A DNA stretch of 64,000 nt from Kitasatospora sp. A2-31 (GTDB lineage Bacteria; Actinomycetota; Actinomycetes; Streptomycetales; Streptomycetaceae), in contig NZ_JAKNTA010000004.1 of assembly GCF_022288725.1 (NCBI RefSeq), forward strand, positions 336,615 through 400,614. Direction: 5' to 3'. Both the position numbers and the translations under genes were made by a program. The notes under the pieces were generated by a model. That model was not told the origin of the DNA, did not search any database, and saw nothing but the letters and a program-made list of their open reading frames with translations. Of this stretch, positions 51,680 through 60,384 are shown one piece after another. Positions within the stretch are counted from its first letter, which is position 1, and each line of letters opens with the position of its first letter.

Positions 51680-51703
51680 GGGCCGCCCGGGTCGGCCCTT
51701 TCG
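51680..51703. terminator. Possible terminator between convergent genes
   Basis: GGGCCG, seven bases, CGGCCC followed by TTT, after the metallophosphoesterase stop. The arms are short, so confidence is low. Confidence 0.4.
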
Positions 51704-51730
51704 CGCCCGTGTCCGGTCGGTGCGCCCGCC

Positions 51731-51955
51731 TCAGCGCTCACGCACGTCGAGCAGGACGATCCGCCGCCCGTCGGCGGGGTTCCCGGTGAGGCGGGCGGCC
51801 AGGATGCGGGGGATGTCGCTCTCCTGCGAGTAGCCCGGCACCACCGCCACCTCCGCCCGGCGGACGGCCCGCTCCCCGGCCAGGGTGTACGCCACCCGGT
51901 ACACCGTCCGCTCCGGCGGCGGGGCGGGCGGCGGTGCCGCCTCGGTCCTCGGCAT
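51731..51955 (-). CDS. Small hypothetical protein
   Basis: 74 residues. Pro-rich N-terminus (EAAPPPAPPPERTVYRVAYT), then AEVAVVPGYSQESDIPRILA and a C-terminal RRIVLLDVRER. No family recognised, but the second half has an alternating strand/helix character of a real fold. ATG with CGAGGAGGAG upstream. Divergent from ku and convergent with the phosphoesterase gene. Confidence 0.7.
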   Translation of the reverse strand: MPRTEAAPPPAPPPERTVYRVAYTLAGERAVRRAEVAVVPGYSQESDIPRILAARLTGNPADGRRIVLLDVRER

Positions 51956-52130
51956 GACGGCTCCTCCTCGGGTCGGCGCCCCCGGTGTCCCCGCCGCCCA
52001 TTCTCCGCCGTCCGGTGCCGGAGCGGATCCTGTGGCCGATCCGGGCAAACGCGGGCAGAGTGGGAGTTCCCGGAGCGGGAGGCTCCGGTCGGCGCGAACC
52101 CCGGGACGGCTCCGGAGAGGGGCGACCCCC

Positions 52131-53222
52131 ATGCAGACGACCTGGAAGGGGACGATCAGCTTCGGGCTGGTCAGCATCCCCGTGCACCTGTACTCCGCGA
52201 CCCAGGAGCACGACGTACCGCTGCACCAGGTGCACGCCAAGGACGGCGCCCGGGTGCGGATGAAGCGGTACTGCGAACGGGAGGAGCGGGAGGTCCCGTA
52301 CGCCGAGATCGCCAAGGGCTACGAGTCGCCCGACGGCCGGACGGTCACCCTCACCGACGAGGACCTCGCCGACCTGCCGCTGCCCAGCAAGAAGATCATC
52401 GACGTGCTGGCCTTCGTCGACGCGGGCGAGATCGACCCGCTGATGTTCTCCAAGGCCTACTACGTCGGGGTGGCCGACAAGGCCGCGGCCAAGCCGTACG
52501 CGCTGCTGCGCGACGCGCTCACCGAGTCCGGCCAGATCGCGGTGACCAAGATCGCCCTGCGGACCAGGGAGTTCCCGGCGGTGCTGCGGGTGCACGACGG
52601 GACGCTGGTGCTGCAGACCTGCATCTGGCCCGACGAGGTGCGGCCGGCGGCCGGGATCGCGCCCGAGGAGGAGGTCGTCGTCCGGCCGCAGGAGCTGAAG
52701 ATGGCCCGCTCGCTGATGGAGACGCTCTCCGAGGACTTCGACCTCGCCCAGCTCCACGACGACTACCAGCAGGCGCTCCAACAGGTCATCGAGGCCCGGC
52801 TGCAGGGCGTCGAACTGCCGCACGAGGAGGAGCCGGGCGAGGCGCCCGACAACGTCATCGACCTGATGGAGGCGCTGCGCAGCAGCCTCCGGGAGGCGAA
52901 GGGCGCCCGGCGCGGCCACCCGGGTGAACCGGCGGAGGACGCCGCGGAGGCGGGGACCGGGCCGGGGGCGGCGGAGCCTGCGCCCCGCAAGCGCGCCGCC
53001 GCCCGCCGGAAGCCGGCTGCCGCCGGCGGGGGTACCGGCGGCGCCACGCGGACCGCCGCCGCGGCAGGGAAGAGCACGGCGGGCAGGACCGCCGCCAAGA
53101 AGACCACCGCGAAGACCACCGCGAAGACGACCGCGAAGAGCACCGCGAAGGCCACGGCGAAGACCACCGCCGGTGCCAAGACCGGCACCAGGAAGTCCGC
53201 AGCTCCCCGCAAGGCCTCGTGA
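52131..53222 (+). CDS. ku: Ku protein (non-homologous end joining)
   Basis: 363 residues. The Ku core runs from MQTTWKGTISFGLVSIPVHL through FVDAGEIDPLMFSKAYYVG and TKIALRTREFPAVLRVHDG to the SLMETLSEDFDL segment. The C-terminal ~110 residues are a Lys/Ala/Thr-rich extension with repeated TTAK units, as in DNA-binding tails of some actinobacterial Ku proteins. Bacterial Ku binds double-strand ends and recruits LigD; no ligD gene is in the window. ATG at 52131. Confidence 0.96.
   Translation: MQTTWKGTISFGLVSIPVHLYSATQEHDVPLHQVHAKDGARVRMKRYCEREEREVPYAEIAKGYESPDGRTVTLTDEDLADLPLPSKKIIDVLAFVDAGEIDPLMFSKAYYVGVADKAAAKPYALLRDALTESGQIAVTKIALRTREFPAVLRVHDGTLVLQTCIWPDEVRPAAGIAPEEEVVVRPQELKMARSLMETLSEDFDLAQLHDDYQQALQQVIEARLQGVELPHEEEPGEAPDNVIDLMEALRSSLREAKGARRGHPGEPAEDAAEAGTGPGAAEPAPRKRAAARRKPAAAGGGTGGATRTAAAAGKSTAGRTAAKKTTAKTTAKTTAKSTAKATAKTTAGAKTGTRKSAAPRKAS
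53099..53170 (+). repeat. 12-bp tandem repeat in the ku C-terminal tail
   Basis: About six units of AAGACCACCGCG and close variants, encoding KTTA units of the basic tail. Confidence 0.9.
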
Positions 53223-53275
53223 GGCCCCGCGAGCTGCTCACCGGCAGTCCCGACGACGTCCGGAGGCGATCACAG

Positions 53276-53557
53276 ATGGACCTGCTCACCTACAAGGCAC
53301 TCGACACCGGCCCCGGTGCCCCGCAGCACCCGGGCCTGGCGCACCGGGCCTGGCACGGCCTGCTCAGCATCACGCCCACGGCCGTGGTCTTCCTGGTCGG
53401 GCTCTCGCTCGGACTCGGCGCGGTCGGTTCCCAGACCACCTCGATACCGTGGCTGGTCGTCTTCAGCGTGGTCTGGGGCATCACCCTGATCGTCCTGCTG
53501 GGCATGGTCGCGCGCTGGGCGACGCACGCCCGGGGCGCGCAGCGGCTGGCCACCTGA
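53276..53557 (+). CDS. Small membrane protein, two helices
   Basis: 93 residues. The N-terminal half is soluble (DLLTYKALDTGPGAPQHPG), followed by helices LSITPTAVVFLVGLSLGLGA and the PWLVVFSVVWGITLIVLLGM segment. No family recognised. ATG has GGAGG eight bases upstream, 53 bases after ku, so it may be cotranscribed with ku. A strong terminator follows. Confidence 0.72.
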   Translation: MDLLTYKALDTGPGAPQHPGLAHRAWHGLLSITPTAVVFLVGLSLGLGAVGSQTTSIPWLVVFSVVWGITLIVLLGMVARWATHARGAQRLAT

Positions 53558-53564
53558 TCCGGCC

Positions 53565-53600
53565 GGAGCCCTTCGCCCCCGGCCTGGGGCGAAGGGCTCC
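53565..53600. terminator. Bidirectional terminator before the aldehyde dehydrogenase gene
   Basis: Perfect 15-base arms GGAGCCCTTCGCCCC and GGGGCGAAGGGCTCC with a 6-base loop, between convergent stops at 53557 and 53629. Confidence 0.92.
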
Positions 53601-53628
53601 GGAAGGCTGCGCGGGCCGGAACGCCGCG

Positions 53629-55017
53629 CTACGCGACCCAGACCGTGGTCACGTTGCAGAACTCCTTGATCCCGTGGCCCGACAGCTCCCGCCCGAAGCC
53701 GGAGCGCTTGACCCCGCCGAACGGCAGGGCGGGGTGCGAGGCGGTCATGCCGTTGAAGAAGACCCCGCCGGCCTCGATGTCCCGGACGAAGCGCTCCTGC
53801 TCGGCCGGGTCGTCGGTCCACACGTTGGAACTGAGCCCGAACGGCGTGTCGTTGGCCAGCGCCACCGCCTCGTCCAGGTCGGCCACCCGGTAGACGGTGG
53901 CGACCGGGCCGAAGGTCTCCTCCTGGTGGATCCGCATCGCCGGGGTGATGCCGGTCAGCACCGTCGGCTCGTAGAACCAGCCGGCGTCGTGGCCCTCGGG
54001 GCGGCGGCCGCCGCACTCCACCCGCGCGCCGTGCTTCTTCGCGTCCTCGACCAGCTCCTCCAGGTCGTCCCGACCCTGCCGACTGGCCAGCGGGCCGACC
54101 TCGGTGGTCTCCTCCATCGGATCGCCGACCTTCAGTGCCCGCATCGCCTCGGCGAAGGCGGCCGTGAACGGCTCGTACACGTCCGCGTGCACGATGAACC
54201 GCTTGGCCGCGATGCAGGACTGCCCGTTGTTCTGCGCCCGGGCCGTGACGGCGGTGCGCACGGCGGCGTCCAGGTCGGCGCTGGGCAGGACCACGAAGGG
54301 GTCGCTGCCGCCGAGCTCCAGCACCGCCTTCTTCACCTCGTCGGCCGCGGTGGCGGCCACCGCGCGCCCGGCCGGCTCGCTGCCGGTCAGGGTCACGGCG
54401 GCGACCCGGCGGTCGCGGATGACGCCGTCCACCGCGCGGGAGCCGATCAGCAGGGTCTGGAAGCAGCCCTCCGGGAACCCGGCCCGCGCGAACAGCTCCT
54501 CCAGGGCCACGGCCGTCCGCGGCACGTTCGAGGCGTGCTTCAGCAGGCCCACGTTGCCCGCCATCAGGGCCGGCGCCGCGAACCGGATCACCTGCCAGAA
54601 CGGGAAGTTCCACGGCATGACGGCGAGGACCGCCCCGATCGGGCGGTAGCGGACGTAGGCGCGGGCGGCGCCGGCGTCGGCGACGTCCGCGGGGTCGGGG
54701 TGCTCGTCGGCGAGCAGCGCCTCCGCGTTCTCGGCGTACCAGCGCATCGCCTTCGCGCACTTCGCGGCCTCGGCGCGGGCGGCCGTCAGCGGCTTGCCCA
54801 TCTCCTCGGTCATCGTGCGGGCGACCGTCTCCCGGTCCTCGTCGAGCAGGTCGGCGGCGCGGCGCAGCAGCTGGGCGCGGTGGGCGAAGGAGGTGGTGCG
54901 GTAGGTGCGGAACGCGGCCTCGGCGCGGGCCAGCCGCTGCTCGATGCCGGCGGCGTCCAGCTCCTCGAAGGTCTCCAGGGTCTCGCCGGTCGCGGGGTTG
55001 ACGCTTGCGATGGGCAC
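53629..55017 (-). CDS. NAD(P)-dependent aldehyde dehydrogenase (succinate-semialdehyde type)
   Basis: 462 residues, a complete ALDH. MPWNFPFWQV, the cofactor loop TGSEPAGRAVAATA, the Glu of VLELGGSDPFV, the catalytic Cys in NNGQSCIAAKRF and the HEETFGP-like HQEETFGPVATVYR are all present. The sequence resembles YneI/Sad-type succinate-semialdehyde dehydrogenases. GTG start with CGGAGG upstream. No gabT neighbour is seen, so the metabolic role is open. Confidence 0.93.
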   Translation of the reverse strand: MPIASVNPATGETLETFEELDAAGIEQRLARAEAAFRTYRTTSFAHRAQLLRRAADLLDEDRETVARTMTEEMGKPLTAARAEAAKCAKAMRWYAENAEALLADEHPDPADVADAGAARAYVRYRPIGAVLAVMPWNFPFWQVIRFAAPALMAGNVGLLKHASNVPRTAVALEELFARAGFPEGCFQTLLIGSRAVDGVIRDRRVAAVTLTGSEPAGRAVAATAADEVKKAVLELGGSDPFVVLPSADLDAAVRTAVTARAQNNGQSCIAAKRFIVHADVYEPFTAAFAEAMRALKVGDPMEETTEVGPLASRQGRDDLEELVEDAKKHGARVECGGRRPEGHDAGWFYEPTVLTGITPAMRIHQEETFGPVATVYRVADLDEAVALANDTPFGLSSNVWTDDPAEQERFVRDIEAGGVFFNGMTASHPALPFGGVKRSGFGRELSGHGIKEFCNVTTVWVA

Positions 55018-55245
55018 GGTCGGGCCTCCGGGTGTCCGTTGGGGTCGGGTTGGGCTTCGGTGTTCGGCTCGGTGTCCTGCTCGGGGTCCTGCTCGGGTCG
55101 GGCGGTCGGGCTCAGGACCGCGCGGGCGGATCCGCGGAGCGCGGGCCGGCGGTCTGAGACCACCCTGGCCGACGGCCCACCCCCGGGCACGCCTCCACCG
55201 CCCGGCGTGTCCCGTCGGGCGGTGGACCGGGAACGGGGGCGCGAC

Positions 55246-55530
55246 CTACTCCGGCAGCGACTCCACGCGGGCCGCCGCCTCCCGGGCGCGGGCGCCGGCC
55301 CTGGTCCGCCCGGCCGTGACCAGCCGGTTCGGGAACCGGTGCAGGTACTCCGCCTCCAGCTGCCCGGTGCGCAGGGTGTGGCGCTTCAGCGCCTCCTCCG
55401 ACCCGTACAGGAACGTCTCGTGCCGGGTCCGGTGCAGCTGCTCCAGCTCGTGCAGCAGGGTGTCGTTGCCGAGGGCGTGTGGCGAGATGCCCTCGGGCTT
55501 GATGTGCGGAGCGTCGGTGGGGTGCCGCAT
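55246..55530 (-). CDS. DUF6158-like small conserved protein
   Basis: 94 residues, helical: HIKPEGISPHALGNDTLLHE, then RTRHETFLYGSEEALKRHTL and LEAEYLHRFPNRLV. It has the character of a small conserved actinobacterial family with no known function. I chose ATG 55530, 8 bases from AGGAGG, over GTG 55536, which is too close to it. Confidence 0.75.
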   Translation of the reverse strand: MRHPTDAPHIKPEGISPHALGNDTLLHELEQLHRTRHETFLYGSEEALKRHTLRTGQLEAEYLHRFPNRLVTAGRTRAGARAREAAARVESLPE

Positions 55531-55733
55531 GTCCACTACCTCCTCGGCCGATCCCCCCGCTTACCCGGTGCCCGGCCCCCGCCGCCGGTACACCCGTCGA
55601 GTACGGGGGACCTGTCCTCGCCGACGGCCCTTCCGACCGCCGACCGGTGATCGGATCGTACGACGCACACCCCACCCGCGTCGCGGCCGGAACGCGCCGG
55701 TGGGGAGCCCGACCGGCGCCCCGCCCTGGCCGG

Positions 55734-56327
55734 CTACTCGGGGGCTGCGGCGTTCGCGGAGCTCACGGGCGTGCGGGCGTAGCGCAGGAGGACCACGCCG
55801 TTGGGGAAGGCGCGGGTCTCCAGGAGGGTGAGGTCGGTGGAGTCCGGCGTGGCGGGGAAGAGCAGTCGCCCGCGGCCCAGGCGGACCGGGTGGACGTAGA
55901 GCCGGTACTCGTCGACCAGGCCGAGGCGGAGGAAGGTCTCGGCGAGGTTCGCACCGCCGAGTGCGAGGTCGCCGCCCTCGCCGGCGGTGAGCGCGGCGAC
56001 GGCGGCCGGGGTCACCTCGGGGAGGACGGTGGTGTTCCACTCCGCGTGGGTGAGGGTGCGGGAGAACACCGTCTTCGGCAGTTCGCGCCAGATCCGGGCG
56101 AACTCGACCACCGTGGGGCTCGCGCCCGGGTCCTGGTCGGCGGTCGGCCAGAAGCCGGCCATCAGCTCGTGGGTGACCCGGCCGCTGATCAGGCCGCCCA
56201 GCGGGGCGATCGCGCGGTTGAGGTGGCGGTGCAGCTCCTCGTCGACGCGGTGCCAGCCGATGTCGTGGTCGGGACCCTCGAAGTAGCCGTCGAGGGACAC
56301 GGACATGAAGAGGACGACCTTGCGCAT
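55734..56327 (-). CDS. Dihydrofolate reductase family protein (RibD C-terminal type)
   Basis: 197 residues. The opening RKVVLFMSVSLDGYFEGPDH and the motifs LISGRVTHELMAGFWP, KTVFSRTLTHAEWNTTVLPE and GGDLALGGANLAETFLRLGL are diagnostic of the RibD_C/YyaP-like group. These proteins have a reductase fold using NADPH but generally unknown substrates. ATG start. It lies directly before the second disulfide module but has no evident link to it. Confidence 0.94.
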   Translation of the reverse strand: MRKVVLFMSVSLDGYFEGPDHDIGWHRVDEELHRHLNRAIAPLGGLISGRVTHELMAGFWPTADQDPGASPTVVEFARIWRELPKTVFSRTLTHAEWNTTVLPEVTPAAVAALTAGEGGDLALGGANLAETFLRLGLVDEYRLYVHPVRLGRGRLLFPATPDSTDLTLLETRAFPNGVVLLRYARTPVSSANAAAPE

Positions 56328-56381
56328 GGCGGCCTCGCCGGGGGTCGGGCGGCGGCGCCCGACCCCGGGCGGCCGAGCCGG

Positions 56382-57035
56382 TCAGATCAGCGTGCTCCAG
56401 TAGTACCAGAACCGCGCGAGGACCAGCAGCACGATCACCGCGTACCAGAGCGCGGGGACCACCCAGTGGTAGCGGGCGGCCTCCCGGACGACCGGGCGCA
56501 GTCGGCGTCCCACCGGAATCACCCCGGAGCGCAGGTTGTGCAGCGTGGTGTACCAGAACAGCGGGATCACGGCCGCCCAGACCACCGTGCAGTACGGGCA
56601 GAGCGCGCCGATCCGGTACAGCGCCTGGTACATCAGCCAGGTCACGAAGCCGATCCCGAAGACCGTCCCGGCCTGCAGGCCGAGCCAGAACCAGCGCCGG
56701 TAGGAGGCGCCGGCCAGCAGTCCGGCGCCGACCGCGGTCACCACGGCGAAGCCGACCAGACCGAGCAGCGAGTTGGGGAAGCCGAAGGCCTCGGCCTGCT
56801 CGCTGCGCATGATCGAGCCGCAGCTGATGATCGGGTTGATGTTGCAGGTGGGGACGTACGAGGGGTCCTTCAGCAGCCGGAGCCTGTCCAGCGTGAGGAC
56901 GGCCGAGGCGCAGAGCCCGACCACGCCGCCGATCACCAGCAGCAGGGCGAAGGGCCGGCTCGCACCGTAGGTCCGGGCACGGGGGGCCTCGGGGGAGGCG
57001 GTGGACGCGGGGGACGCGGGGGACGCGGCGGTCAT
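56382..57035 (-). CDS. Vitamin K epoxide reductase family protein (module copy 2)
   Basis: 217 residues with about five membrane helices. Loop cysteines are Cys64 and Cys72 (VPTCNINPIISCGS), and the CxxC is Cys146-Cys149 (ALCPYC). Strongly similar to the product at 26007-26678, including the RFWYYWSTL C-terminus. The ATG overlaps the stop of the DsbA-like gene by 4 bases, a tighter coupling than in copy 1. It should reoxidise the adjacent DsbA-like protein. Confidence 0.95.
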   Translation of the reverse strand: MTAASPASPASTASPEAPRARTYGASRPFALLLVIGGVVGLCASAVLTLDRLRLLKDPSYVPTCNINPIISCGSIMRSEQAEAFGFPNSLLGLVGFAVVTAVGAGLLAGASYRRWFWLGLQAGTVFGIGFVTWLMYQALYRIGALCPYCTVVWAAVIPLFWYTTLHNLRSGVIPVGRRLRPVVREAARYHWVVPALWYAVIVLLVLARFWYYWSTLI

Positions 57036-57832
57036 CCGGTCACCTGCCGGACCATCGCGGTGAACTGCTCGGGCGGGACGGGAGCGCCGCCGGTGAACAC
57101 GTCGAGCTTCTTCCCGTCCAGCTTCACCGTCGGGGTGCCGGTGACGCCGCTCCTGTCGAAGGCCTTGTCCACCTGGTCGGCCCAGGGCAGGTAGGTGCCC
57201 TCGCGGACGGCCTTGACGAAGCCGTCGGTCTTCAGCCCGGGGACCTGACCGGCCAGGTCGAGCAGGTGGTCGACGTCGGCGAAGCCGTCCTCGCGCTCGT
57301 CCGGCTGGTTGGCGTAGAGCACGTCGTGGAACTGCTTGAACTTGTCCACGCCCTCGTCGAGCGCCGCACCCGCGGCGGCCAGCGCGGTGCGCGAGCCCTT
57401 GCCGCCGAGGCCCTGGTCGAGGAAGGTCGCCAGGTGGTACTCGACCTTGTAGGTGCCGGCGTCCGCGAACTGCTGGGCGGTCTTGCCGGTGGTCGTCTCC
57501 AGCCGCGCGCAGTACGGGCAGCGGAAGTCCTCGTAGACCTCCAGCGTGTGCGGGGCGTCGGCCTTGCCGTAGGTGACGACGGTGCCGTCGGCACCGCTCG
57601 TGTGGGCGGGGACGACCAGCGGGCCGCCGGCGCCGGAGCCGGACCCGCCGCCGACCGCGAAGGCGACGCCCGCGGCGAGGGCGAGGACGGCGGCGCTCGC
57701 GGCGCCGACGACGGTCCGGCGGCGGATCCGGGCCGACCGCTCGGTGCGCTCGCGCTCCTCGCGCATCCGCTCGGTGGCGGCGCGGGAGGCGGCGTTCCCG
57801 GTGGGGCGGGAGGTGCGGTGCTTCTTGCTCAT
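57032..57832 (-). CDS. Membrane-anchored DsbA-like thiol oxidoreductase (module copy 2)
   Basis: 266 residues. A charged N-terminus, one membrane anchor (~40-60), and a DsbA-type domain with CPYC at residues 105-108 and GVTGTPTVKLDG. The active-site dipeptide Pro-Tyr differs from Pro-Val in copy 1, which is expected to shift the redox potential. FLDQGLGGKGSRTALAAAG and YANQPDEREDGF are nearly shared with copy 1. ATG start. Confidence 0.95.
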   Translation of the reverse strand: MSKKHRTSRPTGNAASRAATERMREERERTERSARIRRRTVVGAASAAVLALAAGVAFAVGGGSGSGAGGPLVVPAHTSGADGTVVTYGKADAPHTLEVYEDFRCPYCARLETTTGKTAQQFADAGTYKVEYHLATFLDQGLGGKGSRTALAAAGAALDEGVDKFKQFHDVLYANQPDEREDGFADVDHLLDLAGQVPGLKTDGFVKAVREGTYLPWADQVDKAFDRSGVTGTPTVKLDGKKLDVFTGGAPVPPEQFTAMVRQVTG

Positions 57833-57974
57833 GGGGGTGTCGTCCTGTGCTCTCGATCGGGTGCTCGGGCGCGGGGCGGGCAGCGGGTGCCCGCCGGCGC
57901 GGAGCGGGGCGGGCGCGCCGGGGCGCGCGGCGGGACGACCGGCGGAGAGGCCGCGGATGCGGGGGCGGAGGTTC

Positions 57975-58637
57975 TCAGCAGGCCGGCGCGGGCACCGGGG
58001 GGCCGCGCCGGACGGCGGGGCTGAGCAGGACGTCCTCGACCGGGACGCGGATCCGGCTGGCCCGCGGGAACGGCACCCGGGCCACCGGGCGGCCCGGGAC
58101 GGGCGCGGCGAGCAGGAGCAGCAGCCGGCGGGCGGCCGCGACGGGGAGGCGCCGGGCGAAGTCGGCGAGGATGCGCGCCGACCGGGCCAGGCCGGTCAGG
58201 GCGGCGTCGGCCCGGCGCAGCCAGAAGGCCGCCGCCAGCGCGATCGCCGTGTGCAGGGCCAGCAGCACGAGCACCCCGGCGGGGCGCGCGAGCCCGTGGC
58301 CCGCGAGCAGGCCGCCGAGCGAGCCGCCGCCGCAGAGCAGCGGTTCGAACCCGCGGGCGGAGCCCGGCGGGAGGGCGGGACAGGTGCTCTGGGCGAGGTC
58401 GAACAGCGCGCTCAGCCCGAGCTCCAGCGGCAGGAGGACCGCCGCGATCGCGGGGTAGCCGCGCTCGGAGCCGGCGAGGGCGAAGGCCACCGCGAAGACG
58501 GCGGCGCCGGCCGCGGCCAGCGTGCCGAGCGGCAGCGGACGGCCGGTGACCAGCACCTGGCCGAGCCCGGCGAGCAGCACGACCAGCGCGGCGAAGATCG
58601 CCGCGCGGAGCGTCCTGGGGGCCGGGTCGGTGGTCAC
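57975..58637 (-). CDS. Membrane protein of the disulfide module (copy 2), C-terminal Cys
   Basis: 220 residues, four hydrophobic segments then a Pro/Arg-rich tail ending AVRRGPPVPAPAC. Loop cysteines in QSTCPAL and LLCGGGSLGG align with those of copy 1 (27832-28509). I chose GTG 58637 because its VTTDPAPRTLRAA start lines up with VTSSTPATRALRAA of copy 1; GTG 58655 would add six residues. Function unknown. The conserved place before the DsbA-like gene suggests a functional link. Confidence 0.8.
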   Translation of the reverse strand: MTTDPAPRTLRAAIFAALVVLLAGLGQVLVTGRPLPLGTLAAAGAAVFAVAFALAGSERGYPAIAAVLLPLELGLSALFDLAQSTCPALPPGSARGFEPLLCGGGSLGGLLAGHGLARPAGVLVLLALHTAIALAAAFWLRRADAALTGLARSARILADFARRLPVAAARRLLLLLAAPVPGRPVARVPFPRASRIRVPVEDVLLSPAVRRGPPVPAPAC

Positions 58638-58804
58638 GGCATCCGAGTCTGCCACAGGTTGAATCGTGGACGACCGACCCGGCGGTCCGCTGTGAAGATC
58701 CTCACCACCCGCCCTGACCTGCGCTTATGTACTGCTTACGCAGGGGGGAGGGGGCCGGCCCCGTGCCGCACGGCGGATGGGCCGGGGTGGCCGGGCCCGA
58801 CCGG

Positions 58805-59290
58805 TCAGGCCGGGCCGCCGGCCTCCGCCGGCTCCTCCGGACCCGGATCGGCGGCGGCTCGCACCCGGGCCTCCACCAGCTCCCGGAAGTGCGCGAGGTC
58901 CGCCCGCACGGTCCGCTCGACGGCCCCGGCGAGCGCGAAGCCGCGCGGCCCGCCGAAAGCCTCGTGGACCGTCTCCGGGTCGTACTCGACCCGGATCTGC
59001 ACCCGGGTGTGCTCCCGGTCGAGCGGCAGCAGCGCGAACGCGCCCTGCAACTGCAGGCCGTCCAGCGTCCGCCAGGCCATCACCCGGCCCCGCCCCCGGT
59101 CGGTGATCTCGGCCTCGACGTCCCACCGGACCCCGTCGACCTCCACGGCGAGGTGTGCGAGGTTGCGGCCGTGCGGCTGGGCGCTGCGCACCCCGTCGAC
59201 GAAGGACGGGTAGTCGTGGACCCGGTGCAACTGCTCCCATGCCGCCAGCACGGGGGCGTCGACGTCGATCTGTTCCTCAAGCGTGCTCAT
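58805..59290 (-). CDS. SRPBCC (polyketide cyclase-like) family protein
   Basis: 161 residues. STLEEQIDVDAPVLAAWEQL and DYPSFVDGVRSAQ mark the START-like helix-grip fold, and VEAEITDRGRGRVMAWRTLD and the RVQIRVEYDPETV strand complete it. Members bind hydrophobic ligands; most actinobacterial copies are of unknown function. ATG at 59290 with GAGG upstream. Divergent from the DNA glycosylase gene. Confidence 0.88.
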   Translation of the reverse strand: MSTLEEQIDVDAPVLAAWEQLHRVHDYPSFVDGVRSAQPHGRNLAHLAVEVDGVRWDVEAEITDRGRGRVMAWRTLDGLQLQGAFALLPLDREHTRVQIRVEYDPETVHEAFGGPRGFALAGAVERTVRADLAHFRELVEARVRAAADPGPEEPAEAGGPA

Positions 59291-59455
59291 GGCGGGGCCG
59301 GACCTCCTCGGACGGCCGGGAGCCTGACGTGTCGCGGCTCCCTCCAGCCTGCTCCCCGGGGCGCGCCCGGGCAACGGGCCGGCGGCCCGGACCGGGGCCG
59401 GCGGCCCCGGCGCGGCCGGTGGGCGGAAGCGGCCGGGCTGCGCGAGACTGGGCGC

Positions 59456-60325
59456 ATGCCGGAGCTGCCCGAGGTCGAGGCCCTCACCGCCTTCCTGTCC
59501 GAGCGGCTGTCCGGGCGGGAGATCGCCCGGGTGCAGCCGGTGGCGATCAGTGCGCTCAAGACCTACGACCCGCCGGTGACGGCGCTCGAGGGCCGCGTGG
59601 TCGGCCTGGTCAGCCGGCACGGCAAGTTCCTGGACATCGAGGCCGGTGGCCTGCACCTGGTCGTCCATCTGTCCCGGGCCGGCTGGCTGCGCTGGAAGGA
59701 CCACCTGCCCGAGGAGCCGCCCCGGCCGAGCGCGAAGAACCCGCTCGCCCTGCGGGTGCGGCTGGCCGGGGAGGCCGGCGACGGGTTCGACCTCACCGAG
59801 GCCGGGACCAAGAAGGGCCTGGCCGTGTACGTGGTGCAGGACGCGGGGCAGGTGCCCGGCGTCGCCCGGCTCGGTCCGGACCCGCTGGACCCGGCGTTCA
59901 CGCGGGAGGACTTCGCCGCCCTGCTGCAGGGTGAGCGGCGCCGCCTCAAGGGCGTGCTGCGGGACCAGAGCGTGCTGGCCGGGGTCGGCAACGCCTACTC
60001 GGACGAGGTGCTGCACGCGGCGCGGATGTCCCCGTACAAGCTGGCGTCGAGCCTGACCGAGGACGAGACGGCCCGGCTGTACGAGGCGCTGGGCAGCACG
60101 CTGCGCGAGGCGGTCGAGCGCTCCCGCGGGCTCGCGGCGGGGGAGCTGAAGGCGGAGAAGAAGCTCGGGCTGCGGGTGCACGGCCGTACCGGGCAGCCGT
60201 GCCCGGTCTGCGGGGACACCGTGCGGGAGGTGTCCTTCGCCGACTCCTCGCTGCAGTACTGCCCGACGTGCCAGACCGGCGGCAAGCCGCTGGCGGACCG
60301 CCGGCTCTCCCGGCTGCTGAAGTAG
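59456..60325 (+). CDS. Fpg/Nei family DNA glycosylase
   Basis: 289 residues. The N-terminus MPELPEVEALTAFL holds the catalytic Pro and Glu, HGKFLDIEAGG the beta-hairpin Lys region, VGNAYSDEVLHAARMSP the helix-two-turn-helix, and the C-terminal zinc finger has CPVCG and CPTCQ pairs. It excises oxidised bases and nicks the strand. The start PELPEVEAL, rather than PELPEVETV, suggests an actinobacterial Fpg2/Nei-like branch rather than canonical MutM. Confidence 0.95.
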   Translation: MPELPEVEALTAFLSERLSGREIARVQPVAISALKTYDPPVTALEGRVVGLVSRHGKFLDIEAGGLHLVVHLSRAGWLRWKDHLPEEPPRPSAKNPLALRVRLAGEAGDGFDLTEAGTKKGLAVYVVQDAGQVPGVARLGPDPLDPAFTREDFAALLQGERRRLKGVLRDQSVLAGVGNAYSDEVLHAARMSPYKLASSLTEDETARLYEALGSTLREAVERSRGLAAGELKAEKKLGLRVHGRTGQPCPVCGDTVREVSFADSSLQYCPTCQTGGKPLADRRLSRLLK

Positions 60326-60331
60326 CGCGCC

Positions 60332-60367
60332 GGGCCGCGCACCGAGCCCCGGCTCGGTCGGCGGCCC
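60332..60367. terminator. Terminator between the DNA glycosylase and methyltransferase genes
   Basis: Inner arms ACCGAGCC and GGCTCGGT with a CC loop, extended by GGGCCGC and GCGGCCC. It separates convergent stops. Confidence 0.8.
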
Positions 60368-60384
60368 GCGCCCGGGCCCCGGTC

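Noticed and set aside
30341..60325. UDG, Ku and Fpg/Nei considered as one repair island
   Set aside because: They are 20-30 kb apart, in separate transcription units and flanked by unrelated genes.
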